A stretch of 42,258 bases of DNA. It comes from JAWOFN01 sp046497505 [NCBI: bacterium]. Lineage in GTDB: Bacteria; Blakebacterota; Blakebacteria; Blakebacterales. Position numbers and translations under genes: made by a program. Where the stretch lies: contig JAWOFN010000114.1 of assembly GCA_046497505.1 (NCBI GenBank), positions 1 through 42,258 on the forward strand, in the 5' to 3' direction. Below are positions 17,186-26,490 of the stretch, in pieces (the stretch's first letter is position 1; the number at the start of each line of letters is the position of its first letter). The notes beneath the pieces were generated by a model that searched no databases, was not told the DNA's origin, and saw only the letters and a list, made by a program, of their open reading frames with translations.

Positions 17186-17428
17186 ATGGATGAGGCAACG
17201 ATTCTCCAGATGGTGCGAATGATCGTGGGCGGAGCGACCATTGCCATAGGATCCATCGGCCCGGCCCTGGCGGAGGGGAGGGCGCTGGCTCACGCCATGG
17301 ATTCCATCGCCCGCCAGCCGGACGCCAGCGCCACCATCTCGCGCACCCTCTTCGTGGGACTGGCCATGGTGGAATCCACCGCCATCTACTGCCTGGTGAT
17401 GGCTTTCATCGTCCTCTTCGCCACCTGA
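17186..17428 (+). CDS. atpE: N-ATPase subunit c with two membrane carboxylates
   Basis: An 80-residue c subunit with two helices joined by the RQP loop (ARQPD, residues 42-46). Helix 2 carries the ion-binding Glu63 in MVEST, with Ser64 and Thr65 as in sodium-binding rings. Helix 1 has Glu30 (GPALAEGR) at the position where sodium-type rings have glutamine. The double-glutamate arrangement is typical of N-ATPases. They were first predicted to be sodium pumps, but the Burkholderia pseudomallei ring was shown to be proton-specific, so the ion cannot be read from sequence alone. There is no lysine anywhere in the protein. An AGGAG-type ribosome site precedes the ATG, consistent with the high copy number needed. 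Confidence 0.94.
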   Translation: MDEATILQMVRMIVGGATIAIGSIGPALAEGRALAHAMDSIARQPDASATISRTLFVGLAMVESTAIYCLVMAFIVLFAT

Positions 17429-17446
17429 TCGGACCGGAGGTCGGAA

Positions 17447-18226
17447 ATGCAGCAGGGCGGTGACATACTCAGCTTCACCTGGCAGTCCTTCGCCTTCACG
17501 GTCCTCAACTTCCTCATCCTGGTAGGGCTGCTCTGGTGGCTGCTCCACAAGCCCCTCCTGCGTCTGCTCGACCGGAGGAAGGAAGAGGTGGAGGAGATGC
17601 GCATCGGGGCGGGGCAGAAGGCCAGGGAGGCGGAGGAGGAGAAGGAGGAATACGAACGGCGCAGGGAGGAACTGGAAGAGGAACGGGAGGAGATCCTCCA
17701 GCAGGCCCGCGAGGAGATCGAAAGCCGCCGCGAGGAGATCCTGGAGCAGGCGCGGGAAGATGGGAAGCGGGAGGTCGAGGGACTGAAGGAGGACTGGGAG
17801 CGCAGAAGGAGGCAGGAGCTCGAGTCGCTGCAGGGGGATGTCATCGACCTGGTGGTGGACCTGGGCCGTCGGATGCTGGACAGGATCACCGGTGAGGACC
17901 TGGACGAGCGGCTCCGCAAGATGCTGTATGAGCAGCTCGAAGAGACCGGGGAGGGGGATGGCGGGCCCCCCGGGGGAGAGGTCGACGTGATATCCGCCCG
18001 GGAACTGGACGAGGAGGCGAGGGAGAAGATCCGGGATCGTATCGAGCGGGTGGTCGGGGGAGAGACGGGGATCGACTTCGATGTGGACGAGGGACTCATA
18101 GCGGGGGTCCGGGTGGAGTTCAGCTCCCTTCGGGTGGACGCCTCCCTGGAGGGGATGATGGAGGTCCTGGGAGAGCGCATCTCGGAGGCGGCGCCGGTAG
18201 TGCAGGGGGAGGAGGGGCAGGAGTGA
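17447..18226 (+). CDS. atpF: N-ATPase subunit b with delta-like C-terminal domain
   Basis: A 259-residue stator subunit, about 100 residues longer than a standard b subunit. Residues ~10-35 are the membrane anchor (FAFTVLNFLILVGLLWWLL). Residues ~45-150 are a highly charged coiled coil. The final 80 residues include REKIRDRIERVVGGETGIDF and DEGLIAGVRVEF...DASLEGMMEVLGERI, which follow the C-terminal pattern of the delta subunit (DPSLIGGIRV...DGSIRGRLERL). A separate delta gene (atpH) is absent from the operon, so this protein probably supplies both functions, as proposed for long AtpF proteins of N-ATPases. GGAGG lies six bases before the ATG. The 3' end overlaps atpA by 4 bp. Confidence 0.9.
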   Translation: MQQGGDILSFTWQSFAFTVLNFLILVGLLWWLLHKPLLRLLDRRKEEVEEMRIGAGQKAREAEEEKEEYERRREELEEEREEILQQAREEIESRREEILEQAREDGKREVEGLKEDWERRRRQELESLQGDVIDLVVDLGRRMLDRITGEDLDERLRKMLYEQLEETGEGDGGPPGGEVDVISARELDEEAREKIRDRIERVVGGETGIDFDVDEGLIAGVRVEFSSLRVDASLEGMMEVLGERISEAAPVVQGEEGQE

Positions 18227-19743
18227 GGATAGAGGAGATGGTGCGGCACACACTGGAAGCGGCTCGCGGCGCTGTGGAGGACCTGGAGGTCCAACCGCGG
18301 AAGGAGGAGATCGGCCGGGTGGTCTCGACGGGGGACGGTATCGCCACACTGGTCGGGCTGTCGGGAGCCCGTTCCGGAGAACTGCTGCAGTTCCCCGGCG
18401 AACTCCGGGGCATCGTCTTCAACCTCGACCCCGGCGAGGTGGGGTGCATCCTGTTGGGTCCGTCCGAGTCGGTCTCGGAAGGGGACGTGGCCGCGAGGAC
18501 AGGGGAGGTGGCCCGGGTAATGGTGAGCGACGAGGTCCTGGGCCGGGTGCTGGATCCGCTGGGCAGGCCCCTCGACGACGGCCCCGAGATCCACGGGCAG
18601 GAGCGCATCGCCCTCGAACGGGAAGCACCGGAGATCCTGGACCGCCGGGAGGTGACGGTACCCCTGGTCACCGGGACCAAATCGGTGGATGCCATGGTCC
18701 CGGTGGGACGGGGACAGCGGGAACTGATCATCGGTGACCGGAGCACCGGCAAGACCACCATCGCCGTGGACGCTATCCTGAGCCAGAAGGACTCCGGGGT
18801 GATCTGCGTCTACACCGCCATCGGCAAGCAGGCGTCGGAGATCGCCCGGGTGGTGGAGACGCTCCGCGCCGAGGGGGCCCTGGGGTATACCGTGGTGGTG
18901 GCGGCGGACGCGGACGACCCGGCCGGTATGCGCTACGCGGCACCTTATGCCGGCTGTTCGGTGAGCGAGTACTTCATGGAGAAGGGCAGGGACACCCTGG
19001 TGGTGTACGACGACCTCACACGGCATGCCCGGACCTACCGGGAGATCAGCCTGCTGCTCCGCAGGCCCCCCGGGCGCGAAGCCTATCCCGGCGACATCTT
19101 CTACATCCACTCACGGCTCCTGGAGCGGGCCACCCAGCTGAACGAAGAACAGGGGGGCGGGTCGCAGACGGCGCTGCCCATCGTGGAGACCCAGGAGCAG
19201 AACCTGAGTGCCTACATCCCCACGAACCTCATCTCCATCACCGATGGCCAGATCTACCTGAACCCCGAACTGTACCGGCAGGGGTTCCTCCCGGCGGTGG
19301 ACATCGGCCAGAGCGTGAGCCGGGTGGGAGGGAAGACCCAGATCGAGGTGATGAAGGAGTATGCTCCGGCCCTGCGGCTGCGGTACACGCGGTTTCGGGA
19401 GCTGGAGGAGTTCACCCGGTTCGGAGCATCCCTGGAATCGGAGACCCGCACGGCCCTGGAGCGGGGACGGAGGGTGCGGGAGGTCCTCATCCAGCCCGCT
19501 CACCAGCCCGTGCCCCTCCAGGAGCAGGCGGCACTCTTCTATGTGGTCTCCCGGGACTTCTTGATGGAGATACCCCTCGACCGGGTGGAGGTCTTCGAGG
19601 AGCGGTTCAGGCGGAAGGTTCGGGAGGAATCGGGCGATCTCCTGGACCGCATCGCTGCGGGAGAGGTCCTGGAGGAGGAGGATGAGGATCGGCTGATGGG
19701 GATCGCCCGCGATGTGCGGGAAGAACTTATGGGGGAGGGCTGA
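18223..19743 (+). CDS. atpA: N-ATPase subunit alpha
   Basis: The 506-residue non-catalytic alpha subunit. The P-loop GDRSTGKTTIA lies near residue 170, with VCVYTAIGKQASEIARV-like sequence after it and AYPGDIFYIHSRLLERA near 287. The alpha signature NLISITDGQIYLNPELYRQGFLPAVDIGQSVSRVGG is complete. It begins with GTG overlapping the atpF stop; an ATG five codons later is possible. The N-terminal 40 residues differ from standard alpha, consistent with docking to the b/delta-like C-terminus rather than to a separate delta. atpG starts 2 bp after the stop. Confidence 0.95.
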   Translation: MRIEEMVRHTLEAARGAVEDLEVQPRKEEIGRVVSTGDGIATLVGLSGARSGELLQFPGELRGIVFNLDPGEVGCILLGPSESVSEGDVAARTGEVARVMVSDEVLGRVLDPLGRPLDDGPEIHGQERIALEREAPEILDRREVTVPLVTGTKSVDAMVPVGRGQRELIIGDRSTGKTTIAVDAILSQKDSGVICVYTAIGKQASEIARVVETLRAEGALGYTVVVAADADDPAGMRYAAPYAGCSVSEYFMEKGRDTLVVYDDLTRHARTYREISLLLRRPPGREAYPGDIFYIHSRLLERATQLNEEQGGGSQTALPIVETQEQNLSAYIPTNLISITDGQIYLNPELYRQGFLPAVDIGQSVSRVGGKTQIEVMKEYAPALRLRYTRFRELEEFTRFGASLESETRTALERGRRVREVLIQPAHQPVPLQEQAALFYVVSRDFLMEIPLDRVEVFEERFRRKVREESGDLLDRIAAGEVLEEEDEDRLMGIARDVREELMGEG

Positions 19744-19745
19744 GC

Positions 19746-20612
19746 ATGGCGGACGCGCGGGTCCTGCACCGGCGCCTCGAGAGCGTGGAGGGGCTGCTGG
19801 ATGTGGTCACCAGCATGCGGGACATGGCCGCCGCATACGTCAGCAGGGCGGAGAGCACCCTCGAGGCGACCCGGCCCTACGCATCCACCGTGGACGAGGC
19901 CCTGGCGGAGGTGCTGGGTCATCCCTCGATGGACCCCCTCCGTCCCCCCAGGGGGCGTACGGACTATGTCGTGGTCTTCGGAGGGGACCAGGGGCTGGCG
20001 GGTCGGTACAACGAGCGGGTGGTGGAGAAGGTCGAGGAGGCGGCCGGAGGCCTCGAGGGCCCCCTGCACTTCACCGCGGTGGGAGAGAGGGTCGCGGGAC
20101 TGCTGCATCTCAAGGGCATCCTCGTCGAGATGACCGTCCGCTCGCCGGGCAGCTTCCACGGCATCGAGTCGTCGGTGACGGAACTGGCGGCAAGCATCTT
20201 CGGTTCCTACCGCGGGATCGGGGCGGGGAGGATGTTCTTCGTCTTCAGCGAATACGAGTCGGTGGGCAGCTTCGAGGTGCGCAGCCGGCGGATCCTTCCC
20301 CCGGAGGAGATCGCGTTGGAACGGGGTGGAGACCGGAGTCCCGGCTTCGGACCCATTCTTCCGGGCGATCCCGCCGACCTCCTGGGCCCCCTGCTCGAGG
20401 AGTACTTCTTCATCTCCCTCTACCGCACCCTCTTGGAGAGCCTGGCCAGCGAGAACGGCGCGCGCCTGGAAGCCATGACCCGTGCTGCCGACCGGATCGA
20501 AGAGCGCCTGGACGATATCCGGAAACACTATCATTCCGCGCGTCAGGAACAGATCACCTCAGAGATCATCGAGGTCGTCTCAGGTGCGGAGATCCAGCGC
20601 GGGAGCCGATAG
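19746..20612 (+). CDS. atpG: N-ATPase subunit gamma
   Basis: A 288-residue central-stalk subunit. The N-terminal helix LHRRLESVEGLLDVVTSMRDMAAAYV and the C-terminal helix ASENGARLEAMTRAADRIEERLDDIRKHYHSARQEQITSEIIEVVSGAEIQ form the coiled-coil shaft. The central YVVVFGGDQGLAGRYNERVVEKV matches the Rossmann-like part of gamma. Sequence in the middle is divergent, as usual in N-ATPases. This is the last gene of the operon; 127 bp follow before the next gene with no clear terminator hairpin, so read-through into the methyltransferase gene is possible. Confidence 0.92.
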   Translation: MADARVLHRRLESVEGLLDVVTSMRDMAAAYVSRAESTLEATRPYASTVDEALAEVLGHPSMDPLRPPRGRTDYVVVFGGDQGLAGRYNERVVEKVEEAAGGLEGPLHFTAVGERVAGLLHLKGILVEMTVRSPGSFHGIESSVTELAASIFGSYRGIGAGRMFFVFSEYESVGSFEVRSRRILPPEEIALERGGDRSPGFGPILPGDPADLLGPLLEEYFFISLYRTLLESLASENGARLEAMTRAADRIEERLDDIRKHYHSARQEQITSEIIEVVSGAEIQRGSR

Positions 20613-20739
20613 ACCTCGGCGGGCAGACTCCAGGGACCTGATCCTCATTTTCCCCGAAGACCGCGTGCTGGGAGGCCCGAACGGCTGCCCCGAGAGATGT
20701 TGCCCGTCCGTCCGATCCGCTGATAGGCTCGTCCCTTCC

Positions 20740-21597
20740 ATGATGAGTCCCAGCGCATATCGTCGGCGGACCCGTGCATCGGTGCTTACCCTGCTCACCC
20801 TGCTCCTCCCATGCTCTTACGTGACTGCCGGGGCCCAGGTGGTGGGTCGGGACGTCCCCTACGTACCGACCCCCGCCCGCGTGGTGGAGATGATGCTGGA
20901 GATGGGAGAGGCAGGGTCGGAGGATGTGCTCTACGACCTCGGCTCGGGGGACGGGAGGATCGTCATCGCCGCGGTGCGGGACCGGGGGGTCGGAAGGGCG
21001 GTGGGGATCGACATCGACCCGGTCCGTATCGCCGAGAGCGAACGGAACGCCCGGGCCGCCGGGGTGGAAGGGCATTGCCGTTTCGTCCGGGGGGACATCT
21101 TCGAGATGGATTTCTCCGCGGCGACCGTCCTCACCATGTACCTGCTCCCCGAGGTGAACATACGGCTGCGTCCCAGGATCCTGGCGGAGCTGGAGCCCGG
21201 GACCCGGGTGGTCTCCCACCAGTTCGACCTGGGTGACTGGCGGCCGGATGACTACCGCACATACCGGCGTCACTCCGTCATGATGTGGGTCGTCCCGGCT
21301 GGGGTGGAGGGAACCTGGGAGGGGCAGGCCGAGCTGGGGCGGGTCCGTCTCAAGCTGAGCCAGGAGTTCCAGGAGGTGGAAGGGGAGATTCGTATCTCCG
21401 GCCAGGGCGTCGACATCCTGGAAGCGGTCCTCCGGGGGAGAGAGCTGAGGATCAGCGGGATCCGGGAGCGGCAGGACGAGATCGTCCTCATCCGCTTCGA
21501 GGGCAGCGTGGAAGGGGACATCCTGACCGGCCGGGTGACAGCGGGGGATGAGCCCATCCCGTACACCCTCCGACGTCTCCCCGACAGCCCCTTTTGA
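20740..21597 (+). CDS. FAM173-like class I SAM-dependent methyltransferase with signal peptide
   Basis: A 285-residue protein. Residues 1-32 (RRRTRASVLTLLTLLLPC...AGA) look like a signal peptide. A class I methyltransferase follows, with YDLGSGDGRIVIAA (SAM motif I, near 67), GIDIDP (motif II) and LTMYLLPEVNIRLRPRILAELEPGTRVVSHQFDLGDW. This layout resembles FAM173 lysine methyltransferases, including the mitochondrial enzyme that methylates the ATP synthase c subunit. The last 90 residues form a beta-rich extension of unknown role. It stands directly downstream of the N-ATPase operon. The local c subunit has no lysine, so that substrate is excluded. Many bacterial relatives share the export signal, which is puzzling because SAM is cytoplasmic. 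The start at 20740 or the adjacent ATG at 20743 both fit. Confidence 0.8.
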   Translation: MMSPSAYRRRTRASVLTLLTLLLPCSYVTAGAQVVGRDVPYVPTPARVVEMMLEMGEAGSEDVLYDLGSGDGRIVIAAVRDRGVGRAVGIDIDPVRIAESERNARAAGVEGHCRFVRGDIFEMDFSAATVLTMYLLPEVNIRLRPRILAELEPGTRVVSHQFDLGDWRPDDYRTYRRHSVMMWVVPAGVEGTWEGQAELGRVRLKLSQEFQEVEGEIRISGQGVDILEAVLRGRELRISGIRERQDEIVLIRFEGSVEGDILTGRVTAGDEPIPYTLRRLPDSPF

Positions 21598-21600
21598 GTC

Positions 21601-22932
21601 TCAGCTCCTCCGCTTTCCACGGCCCTTCACGGCACGGATGACGAAATAGGCCAGGGTACCGGTGAGGAAGGTGGCCACCGCCCCGGCCAATTCCACCGGG
21701 TTCTCGCCGGCGGCCAGCACCGCGAGCCCCACGGTCGCCGTCACATAGACCGCCGGTACCCACGGGTAGGCCCTGTCGGCCGAAGGGGTCCTCCCTTCCC
21801 GGTGATGGATCACGAAGAGCCCGGTCACCGCCGCGGCGGAGGTCAGTGAGAGGGTGAACCCCAGGTAGGAGAGGAGCTGCTGGATGCCCGTCAAGAGGAT
21901 GAAGAGGACGGCGAGCCCCACCTGGAACCAGATAGCTTCCCGGGGTGGTTCCTCCTCCACCTCGAATGCCTTCGGCATCAGACCGTCTTCGGCCATCTTC
22001 GCGTAGACCCTGGGTCCCGCCATCACCATCGAGGAGACCGAGGTGAAGAGGGCGAGGACGATGGTGAACCGGGCCGCGGCGGCGAAACTCCCTCCCCCCA
22101 GCGCCCGGGCGGCCACCGCCGCCACATCCGCCGCGCCGGAGACGGCCTCCCGGGGAGGCGCCAGCACGAAGATGCTGTTCAGGGCCAGGTAGACCGCGAA
22201 CACGATCAGTGTGCCCAGGACCAGGGAGCGAGGGACCGTACGCCGGGGATCCACCGCCTCCCCGGCCATGTATGCGGACGCGTTGAAACCGGAATAGCTG
22301 AGAGATATCCACACCAGGCTCATGGCGAAGGCGGGGAGTGAGAACGCCGCGGTCCCGGTCAGCGGGACATCTCCGCCCCCCGGCCAGGCCCCAGCGGCGA
22401 GCTGGTATCCCGCGTAGACCACGAATGCGGCGATGATGAGGACCTTGAAGACCACGGCGATTCCCTGCCAGAAAGCGCCGCGGGCAGCCCTCAGCCCGTG
22501 CATGACACCCGCTGTGAGGACCGCGGCCAGGGCGACGATGTCCTGAGGGAGCCAATCGGGGCGTATCCCGGCTGGAACCAGGTAGGATTCCAGGGCGCTG
22601 GCCGCGAAGGCGATGGCACCGGTGAACCCGGCCAGCAGGGAGACCCAGCCGGCGATGAACCCGGCCAGGGGATGGACCGTCTCGCGGAGGTAGATATACT
22701 CACCTCCCGATTCGGGGATCCGGCGGACCAGCATGCCGTAACTCTTCGCCCCGGTCAGGGCGATGAAGCCTCCCAGGGCCCATGCCAACATCACCTTCCC
22801 CGGGGTCCCCAGGTCCTCCAGGGCGAAGCCGGAGGTGGTGAAGACCCCGGCGCCGATCATGCTGGCCACCACCACGGTGGTGAGGGTGAACAGGCCGAAG
22901 CGGCCGGTGCCGTGGTCCGCCTGGGGTCTCAT
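21601..22932 (-). CDS. APC-family amino acid permease
   Basis: A 443-residue transporter of the amino acid/polyamine/organocation superfamily, with about 12 membrane helices. The first helix region TVVVASMIGAGVFTTSGFAL has the GxG-type substrate-backbone motif seen in this superfamily. Further features are ESGGEYIYLRETVHPLAGFIAGW near residue 75 and the loop GPRVYAKMAEDGLMPKAF near 310. Substrate cannot be told from sequence. It is preceded on the same strand by the ADOP permease gene 106 bp away and converges on the methyltransferase gene with 3 bp between their ends. Confidence 0.9.
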   Translation of the reverse strand: MRPQADHGTGRFGLFTLTTVVVASMIGAGVFTTSGFALEDLGTPGKVMLAWALGGFIALTGAKSYGMLVRRIPESGGEYIYLRETVHPLAGFIAGWVSLLAGFTGAIAFAASALESYLVPAGIRPDWLPQDIVALAAVLTAGVMHGLRAARGAFWQGIAVVFKVLIIAAFVVYAGYQLAAGAWPGGGDVPLTGTAAFSLPAFAMSLVWISLSYSGFNASAYMAGEAVDPRRTVPRSLVLGTLIVFAVYLALNSIFVLAPPREAVSGAADVAAVAARALGGGSFAAAARFTIVLALFTSVSSMVMAGPRVYAKMAEDGLMPKAFEVEEEPPREAIWFQVGLAVLFILLTGIQQLLSYLGFTLSLTSAAAVTGLFVIHHREGRTPSADRAYPWVPAVYVTATVGLAVLAAGENPVELAGAVATFLTGTLAYFVIRAVKGRGKRRS

Positions 22933-23038
22933 CTCGCAGGGGTCCGCATCATGATGGTTCCGGTCGGGATTCGATGCCGCCGTACGCTGTGGGAAGGTAA
23001 CCCATCACCGGGTCCGGGGCCCAGGACGTACCCGCACC

Positions 23039-25447
23039 TCACTCCTCCCGCATGACCCTCATCGGGTCCACCCCCAGGGCCCTGCGGCCGGGGAGAAGGA
23101 CGGCCGCGAGCGTGACGGCGGCCAGGAGGGCGGCGGCTGCGGCAAGGTTCACCGGGTCCAGGGGCCTCACCCCGTAGAGGGAACCCCGCAGGGCCATCGC
23201 CGCCCCCACGGTGAGCGGGATGCCCACGGCCAGGCCCGCAACGACCAAACGGCCCCCCTGTTTGAGGATGAGCTGCACGATCCGGCTGCTGTCCGCGCCC
23301 AGGGCCATGCGGATGCCGATCTCCCGCACCCTGCGGTTCACCGTGTACACCGAGACCCCGTAGAGTCCCACCCCCGCCAGCATCAGACCCAGCAGGGTGA
23401 ACACGCCCAGGGCCAGGGCGATGACCCGCCGGTCGTAGGTGGCGTTCCGGACCAGTTCCTCCAGGGTGGTCATGGGGAGGGTCCAGATGTCCGGTGCCAG
23501 TCCCAGGATCTCACGTCGGACCGCACCGGCCAGGGCGGCGGGGGGACCGGAGGTCTCGGCCAGGAGTACGGTCTCTCCCCAGGACATCTGGGTGAAGGGG
23601 AGGTAGAAGTACGGCTCGACCTCCTCCTCGATGTCGTTGTACCTGCTGTCCGCGGCCACACCCACGACCCGGATCGGCTCCTCGCCGAAGGTGTCCGTGC
23701 GGAACACCTGCCCCAGGGGGTCCTCCGCCGGCCAGAGCCGGCGGGCCATGGTCTGGTTCACGACGGCCACCCGAGGCCCTCCGGTCCGGTCGTCGGTCGT
23801 GAAGGGACGTCCCCTCAGCAGCGGGATGCCCAGGATGTCGAAGTACTCGGGACCCACCAGGTTGAACTTGATGGCCGAACCCCGGGTGAAGCCCGCTCCC
23901 GTCTCCCGGGAGGTACTCACCTCCATGGAGGCCCCGCTGCCGGACGGGAAGAAGGGGACCACCCGGGCCATGGAGGCGCGCTCCACGCCGGGGAGAACCC
24001 GGATCCGGGGTACCAGTCCCCGGTAGAAGTCCCTCGCCTCCTCCCGGTCCATGCGGGGGATCATCCAGGAGACCAGTACGTCCTTCCGCTCGAAGCCCAG
24101 GTCCGCCGATCGGGCGTTGAGGAAGCTTCGGTAGAGCAGGCCGGTCGTGGAGACGAGGACGAGGGAGAGGGCGAGCTGGAGCACGACCATGCCCTTCAGG
24201 CCGGTGACTCCGCTTCCCTGCCGCCCCCGGTCCCTGCCGTCCCCCCGCAGGACCCCGATGAGGTCGGGGCGGGAGGCCCTCAGGGCGGGCAGGAGACCGA
24301 AGAGGAAGGCCGTGAGGAGCGCCACGCCCCCGGTGAAGGCGACGACCCGGCCGTCCAGGGCGAATCCCCATGCCCGGTAGGTGGGCTGGGGAGGGAGCAG
24401 AGCGGGGAGAAGGTCGAGGATCAGGGCGGCCAGTCCCAGGCTCACCGCTACGGCCAGTCCCGAGAGTACGAGGCTCTCGCTCAGCAGCTGTCGGACGATG
24501 CGTCCCCGGCTCCCGCCCACCGCCATGCGGACCGCCATCTCGCGCTGGCGGACCAGGGCCTTCGCCAGCAGCAGCCCGGCCACGTTGGCGCACGCGATCA
24601 GGAGCACCGCGACCACCAGGGCAAGGAGCAGTGTGCCGGTGTCCCCGAATGTGCGGGTCTGGTACTCGGCGTCGGTCATCACCACCGCTCCCATCGGGGT
24701 CCGGGTGGCCCGGTCCCGGATGTCCAGGCGGTCCACGATGGTGCTCATCTCGGCCTGCACCTGACCGATGTCGGTCCCGGGGAGCATCCGCCCCAGCACG
24801 GAGTGGCTCGGGAAGTCGCTCGTCCAGTCATCCGGGTCCCCCCACGAACGGGGCGGGAACCAGACGTCGACGTGGCCCATCCTCCGGATCCCGGTGAACG
24901 CCTCCGGGGCCACCCCCGCCACGGGGTGGGACCGGCCGCTCAGGGAGAGGGATCGTCCGATGATGGAGGGATCGGAGCCGAAGGCGCGCTCCCAGAGGGC
25001 GTGACTGATGACCACCCCCCGCTCTCCCACGACCTCGGGTGGATCCGAGGCGCCGTAGAACCTGCCCGCCGCAGGGCGCAGCCGCACGAGCTCGAAGAAG
25101 TTCCGGGCGGTCACGTCCGCCAGGAGCATGCGTGTGACCCCCTCGGAGTCCGTGTAGAGGGCACCCCGGTGTTCCACCGCCGTCACACCCTCCAGGGTCT
25201 CCGCCTGCCGCTGCAACTCGGTGAATGCGGGCCAGGAGAAATCCTTCAGTTCCCCGTCCCGGTTCTGGGTGAACACCCGGACCACGCGCTCCGGCTCGCC
25301 GAAGGGTGTGGACTCGAGCCATAGCCAGTCCACCACGCTGAAGACCACCGAGGTGAGCGTGATCCCGATGACCAGGGAGAGGATGGCGGAGAGGGAGGTG
25401 CCGGGGTTCTTGCGGATGAGCCGCAGGCTGTGACGGAGTTCGCCCAT
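23039..25447 (-). CDS. ADOP-type (orphan duplicated) FtsX/MacB-like ABC permease
   Basis: An 802-residue membrane protein with two FtsX modules, each preceded by a MacB-like periplasmic domain. The N-terminal helix region SLSAILSLVIGITLTSVVFSVVDWLWL is followed by a MacB_PCD domain (about 60-250). The first FtsX helices follow, around LLALVVAVLLIACANVAGLLLAKALVRQREMAVRMAVGGSRGRI. A second PCD comes next, then the C-terminal FtsX unit with VNRRVREIGIRMALGADSSRI. This is the acidobacterial duplicated orphan permease type, common in Acidobacteriota and Gemmatimonadota, usually without an adjacent ATPase, as here. Role uncertain, perhaps mechanotransmission or export with an ATPase encoded elsewhere. 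GAGGA precedes the ATG. Confidence 0.88.
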   Translation of the reverse strand: MGELRHSLRLIRKNPGTSLSAILSLVIGITLTSVVFSVVDWLWLESTPFGEPERVVRVFTQNRDGELKDFSWPAFTELQRQAETLEGVTAVEHRGALYTDSEGVTRMLLADVTARNFFELVRLRPAAGRFYGASDPPEVVGERGVVISHALWERAFGSDPSIIGRSLSLSGRSHPVAGVAPEAFTGIRRMGHVDVWFPPRSWGDPDDWTSDFPSHSVLGRMLPGTDIGQVQAEMSTIVDRLDIRDRATRTPMGAVVMTDAEYQTRTFGDTGTLLLALVVAVLLIACANVAGLLLAKALVRQREMAVRMAVGGSRGRIVRQLLSESLVLSGLAVAVSLGLAALILDLLPALLPPQPTYRAWGFALDGRVVAFTGGVALLTAFLFGLLPALRASRPDLIGVLRGDGRDRGRQGSGVTGLKGMVVLQLALSLVLVSTTGLLYRSFLNARSADLGFERKDVLVSWMIPRMDREEARDFYRGLVPRIRVLPGVERASMARVVPFFPSGSGASMEVSTSRETGAGFTRGSAIKFNLVGPEYFDILGIPLLRGRPFTTDDRTGGPRVAVVNQTMARRLWPAEDPLGQVFRTDTFGEEPIRVVGVAADSRYNDIEEEVEPYFYLPFTQMSWGETVLLAETSGPPAALAGAVRREILGLAPDIWTLPMTTLEELVRNATYDRRVIALALGVFTLLGLMLAGVGLYGVSVYTVNRRVREIGIRMALGADSSRIVQLILKQGGRLVVAGLAVGIPLTVGAAMALRGSLYGVRPLDPVNLAAAAALLAAVTLAAVLLPGRRALGVDPMRVMREE

Positions 25448-25662
25448 GGATAGTCCTCGATGTCGGAGCGGGTCGGACAGGATGACCTCGGCCTGGGGTT
25501 GGACGGCAGGCGTCCTGTGTTACTCGGCCTACGATATCCGGCGTCCGGGTGTTTCGTTCACATGTCCCCGATGCCGCCCGCTTCCCCGACCCTACTGCGC
25601 GGGAAGCCGCCCCCGCCACCTGGAGGGACCGGCCGTTCATCCGGATCGACTTGCCGGGGGCC

Positions 25663-25691
25663 CTGAAAAGGGACCGAGGTTGTGATATACT
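25663..25691 (+). promoter_or_regulatory. Extended -10 promoter for the secreted protein at 25751
   Basis: CTGAAA (25663-25668) and TATACT (25686-25691) are 17 bp apart, and the -10 is preceded by TGA, giving TGATATACT. It lies in a 303-bp intergenic region (25448-25750) that otherwise contains no gene and presumably also holds the divergent ADOP promoter. Confidence 0.55.
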
Positions 25692-25750
25692 GACCCCTCC
25701 GGGAGGCGTTCGGCGCGGTGTCTACGTGCACCCGTTCCGGGAGGTCTTCC

Positions 25751-26425
25751 ATGGGTCGGACCGCTCCTCAAGCACTCCTCTCCTTCACGCTCTTTTTTCC
25801 CGTCGCTCTCCTGGTGTCCCTCGACGTCCCGTGTCCGGCGGGACGCCAGGACCCCGCATGGCTGAAGGACGTCCCATCCCTCCCGGTACATACGCCTCCC
25901 TTCGAGGCATCGCTGACCGAAGGCACACCGGTCCGGATGAGGGTGGAGCCGGGGAAGGCCTATCGTGCCCACGCCGGAGGGGTCCGGATATACCGGCTCC
26001 GGGACGGGGGGATCGAGGACATGGCGGCGGGGGCCCCGGGAGGCTGGGTCTACCTCTACCACTCCCGGGTGGAGAACGACGAACTGGTCTTCGTGCCCCG
26101 TGAGGCGTCCGAGCTGAAGGTGGAATCGGGAGAGATGACCGAGCAGCCCCTCGCGGGAGGGGAGGAGCTCTCGGTCCCCATCGAGCCGGGGGTGGAGACC
26201 GTGGGCCGTTTCGTGAACCTGGATGATGGGGAGTCGGTATGCGTCTACGAGTTCTACCGGGGTGAGGAGGTCCCCATGGAGGTGCCCGTGGAGTACCGGA
26301 CCATCACCCTCCACGGCGCCGGCGACTGGTCGCAGAAGAGCTGGGAGGCGGACGCCGACCGCATCGTGCTCCAGGTGCGGAAGGGTCGGGTCCAGGTCAA
26401 GGCGGGACAGCCCTTCCCCCGCTGA
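25751..26425 (+). CDS. Secreted protein of unknown function
   Basis: I do not recognise this 224-residue protein. The N-terminus MGRTAPQALLSFTLFFPVALLVSL is a signal peptide or anchor, and the mature part is rich in acidic residues and beta-strand patterns (VRMRVEPGKAYRAH, GWVYLYHSRVEND, RTITLHGAGDWSQKSWEADADRIVLQVRKGRVQVKAG). One CxxYEF-like cysteine is present near residue 165. It has no catalytic motif I can name. The start at 25751 is supported by GGGAGGT six to seven bases upstream and by the promoter 60 bp upstream. It may be a monocistronic envelope protein. It lies just before the padR module but is separated from it by that module's own regulatory region. Confidence 0.65.
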   Translation: MGRTAPQALLSFTLFFPVALLVSLDVPCPAGRQDPAWLKDVPSLPVHTPPFEASLTEGTPVRMRVEPGKAYRAHAGGVRIYRLRDGGIEDMAAGAPGGWVYLYHSRVENDELVFVPREASELKVESGEMTEQPLAGGEELSVPIEPGVETVGRFVNLDDGESVCVYEFYRGEEVPMEVPVEYRTITLHGAGDWSQKSWEADADRIVLQVRKGRVQVKAGQPFPR

Positions 26426-26490
26426 AGGTCCGGAGGGCGGCATGACGATGGACCTCGGAAGGTCTTCCCGGAAGGGAAGGGGCATCTAAC

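Noticed and set aside
17186-17428. Subunit c as substrate of the neighbouring FAM173-like methyltransferase
   Set aside because: The c subunit has no lysine residue, so lysine methylation of it is impossible.
17386-19110. Long minus-strand open frame (about 574 codons) opposite atpF and atpA
   Set aside because: Antisense to conserved ATPase genes, with Ser/Arg-rich low-complexity translation; a shadow of strong codon bias.
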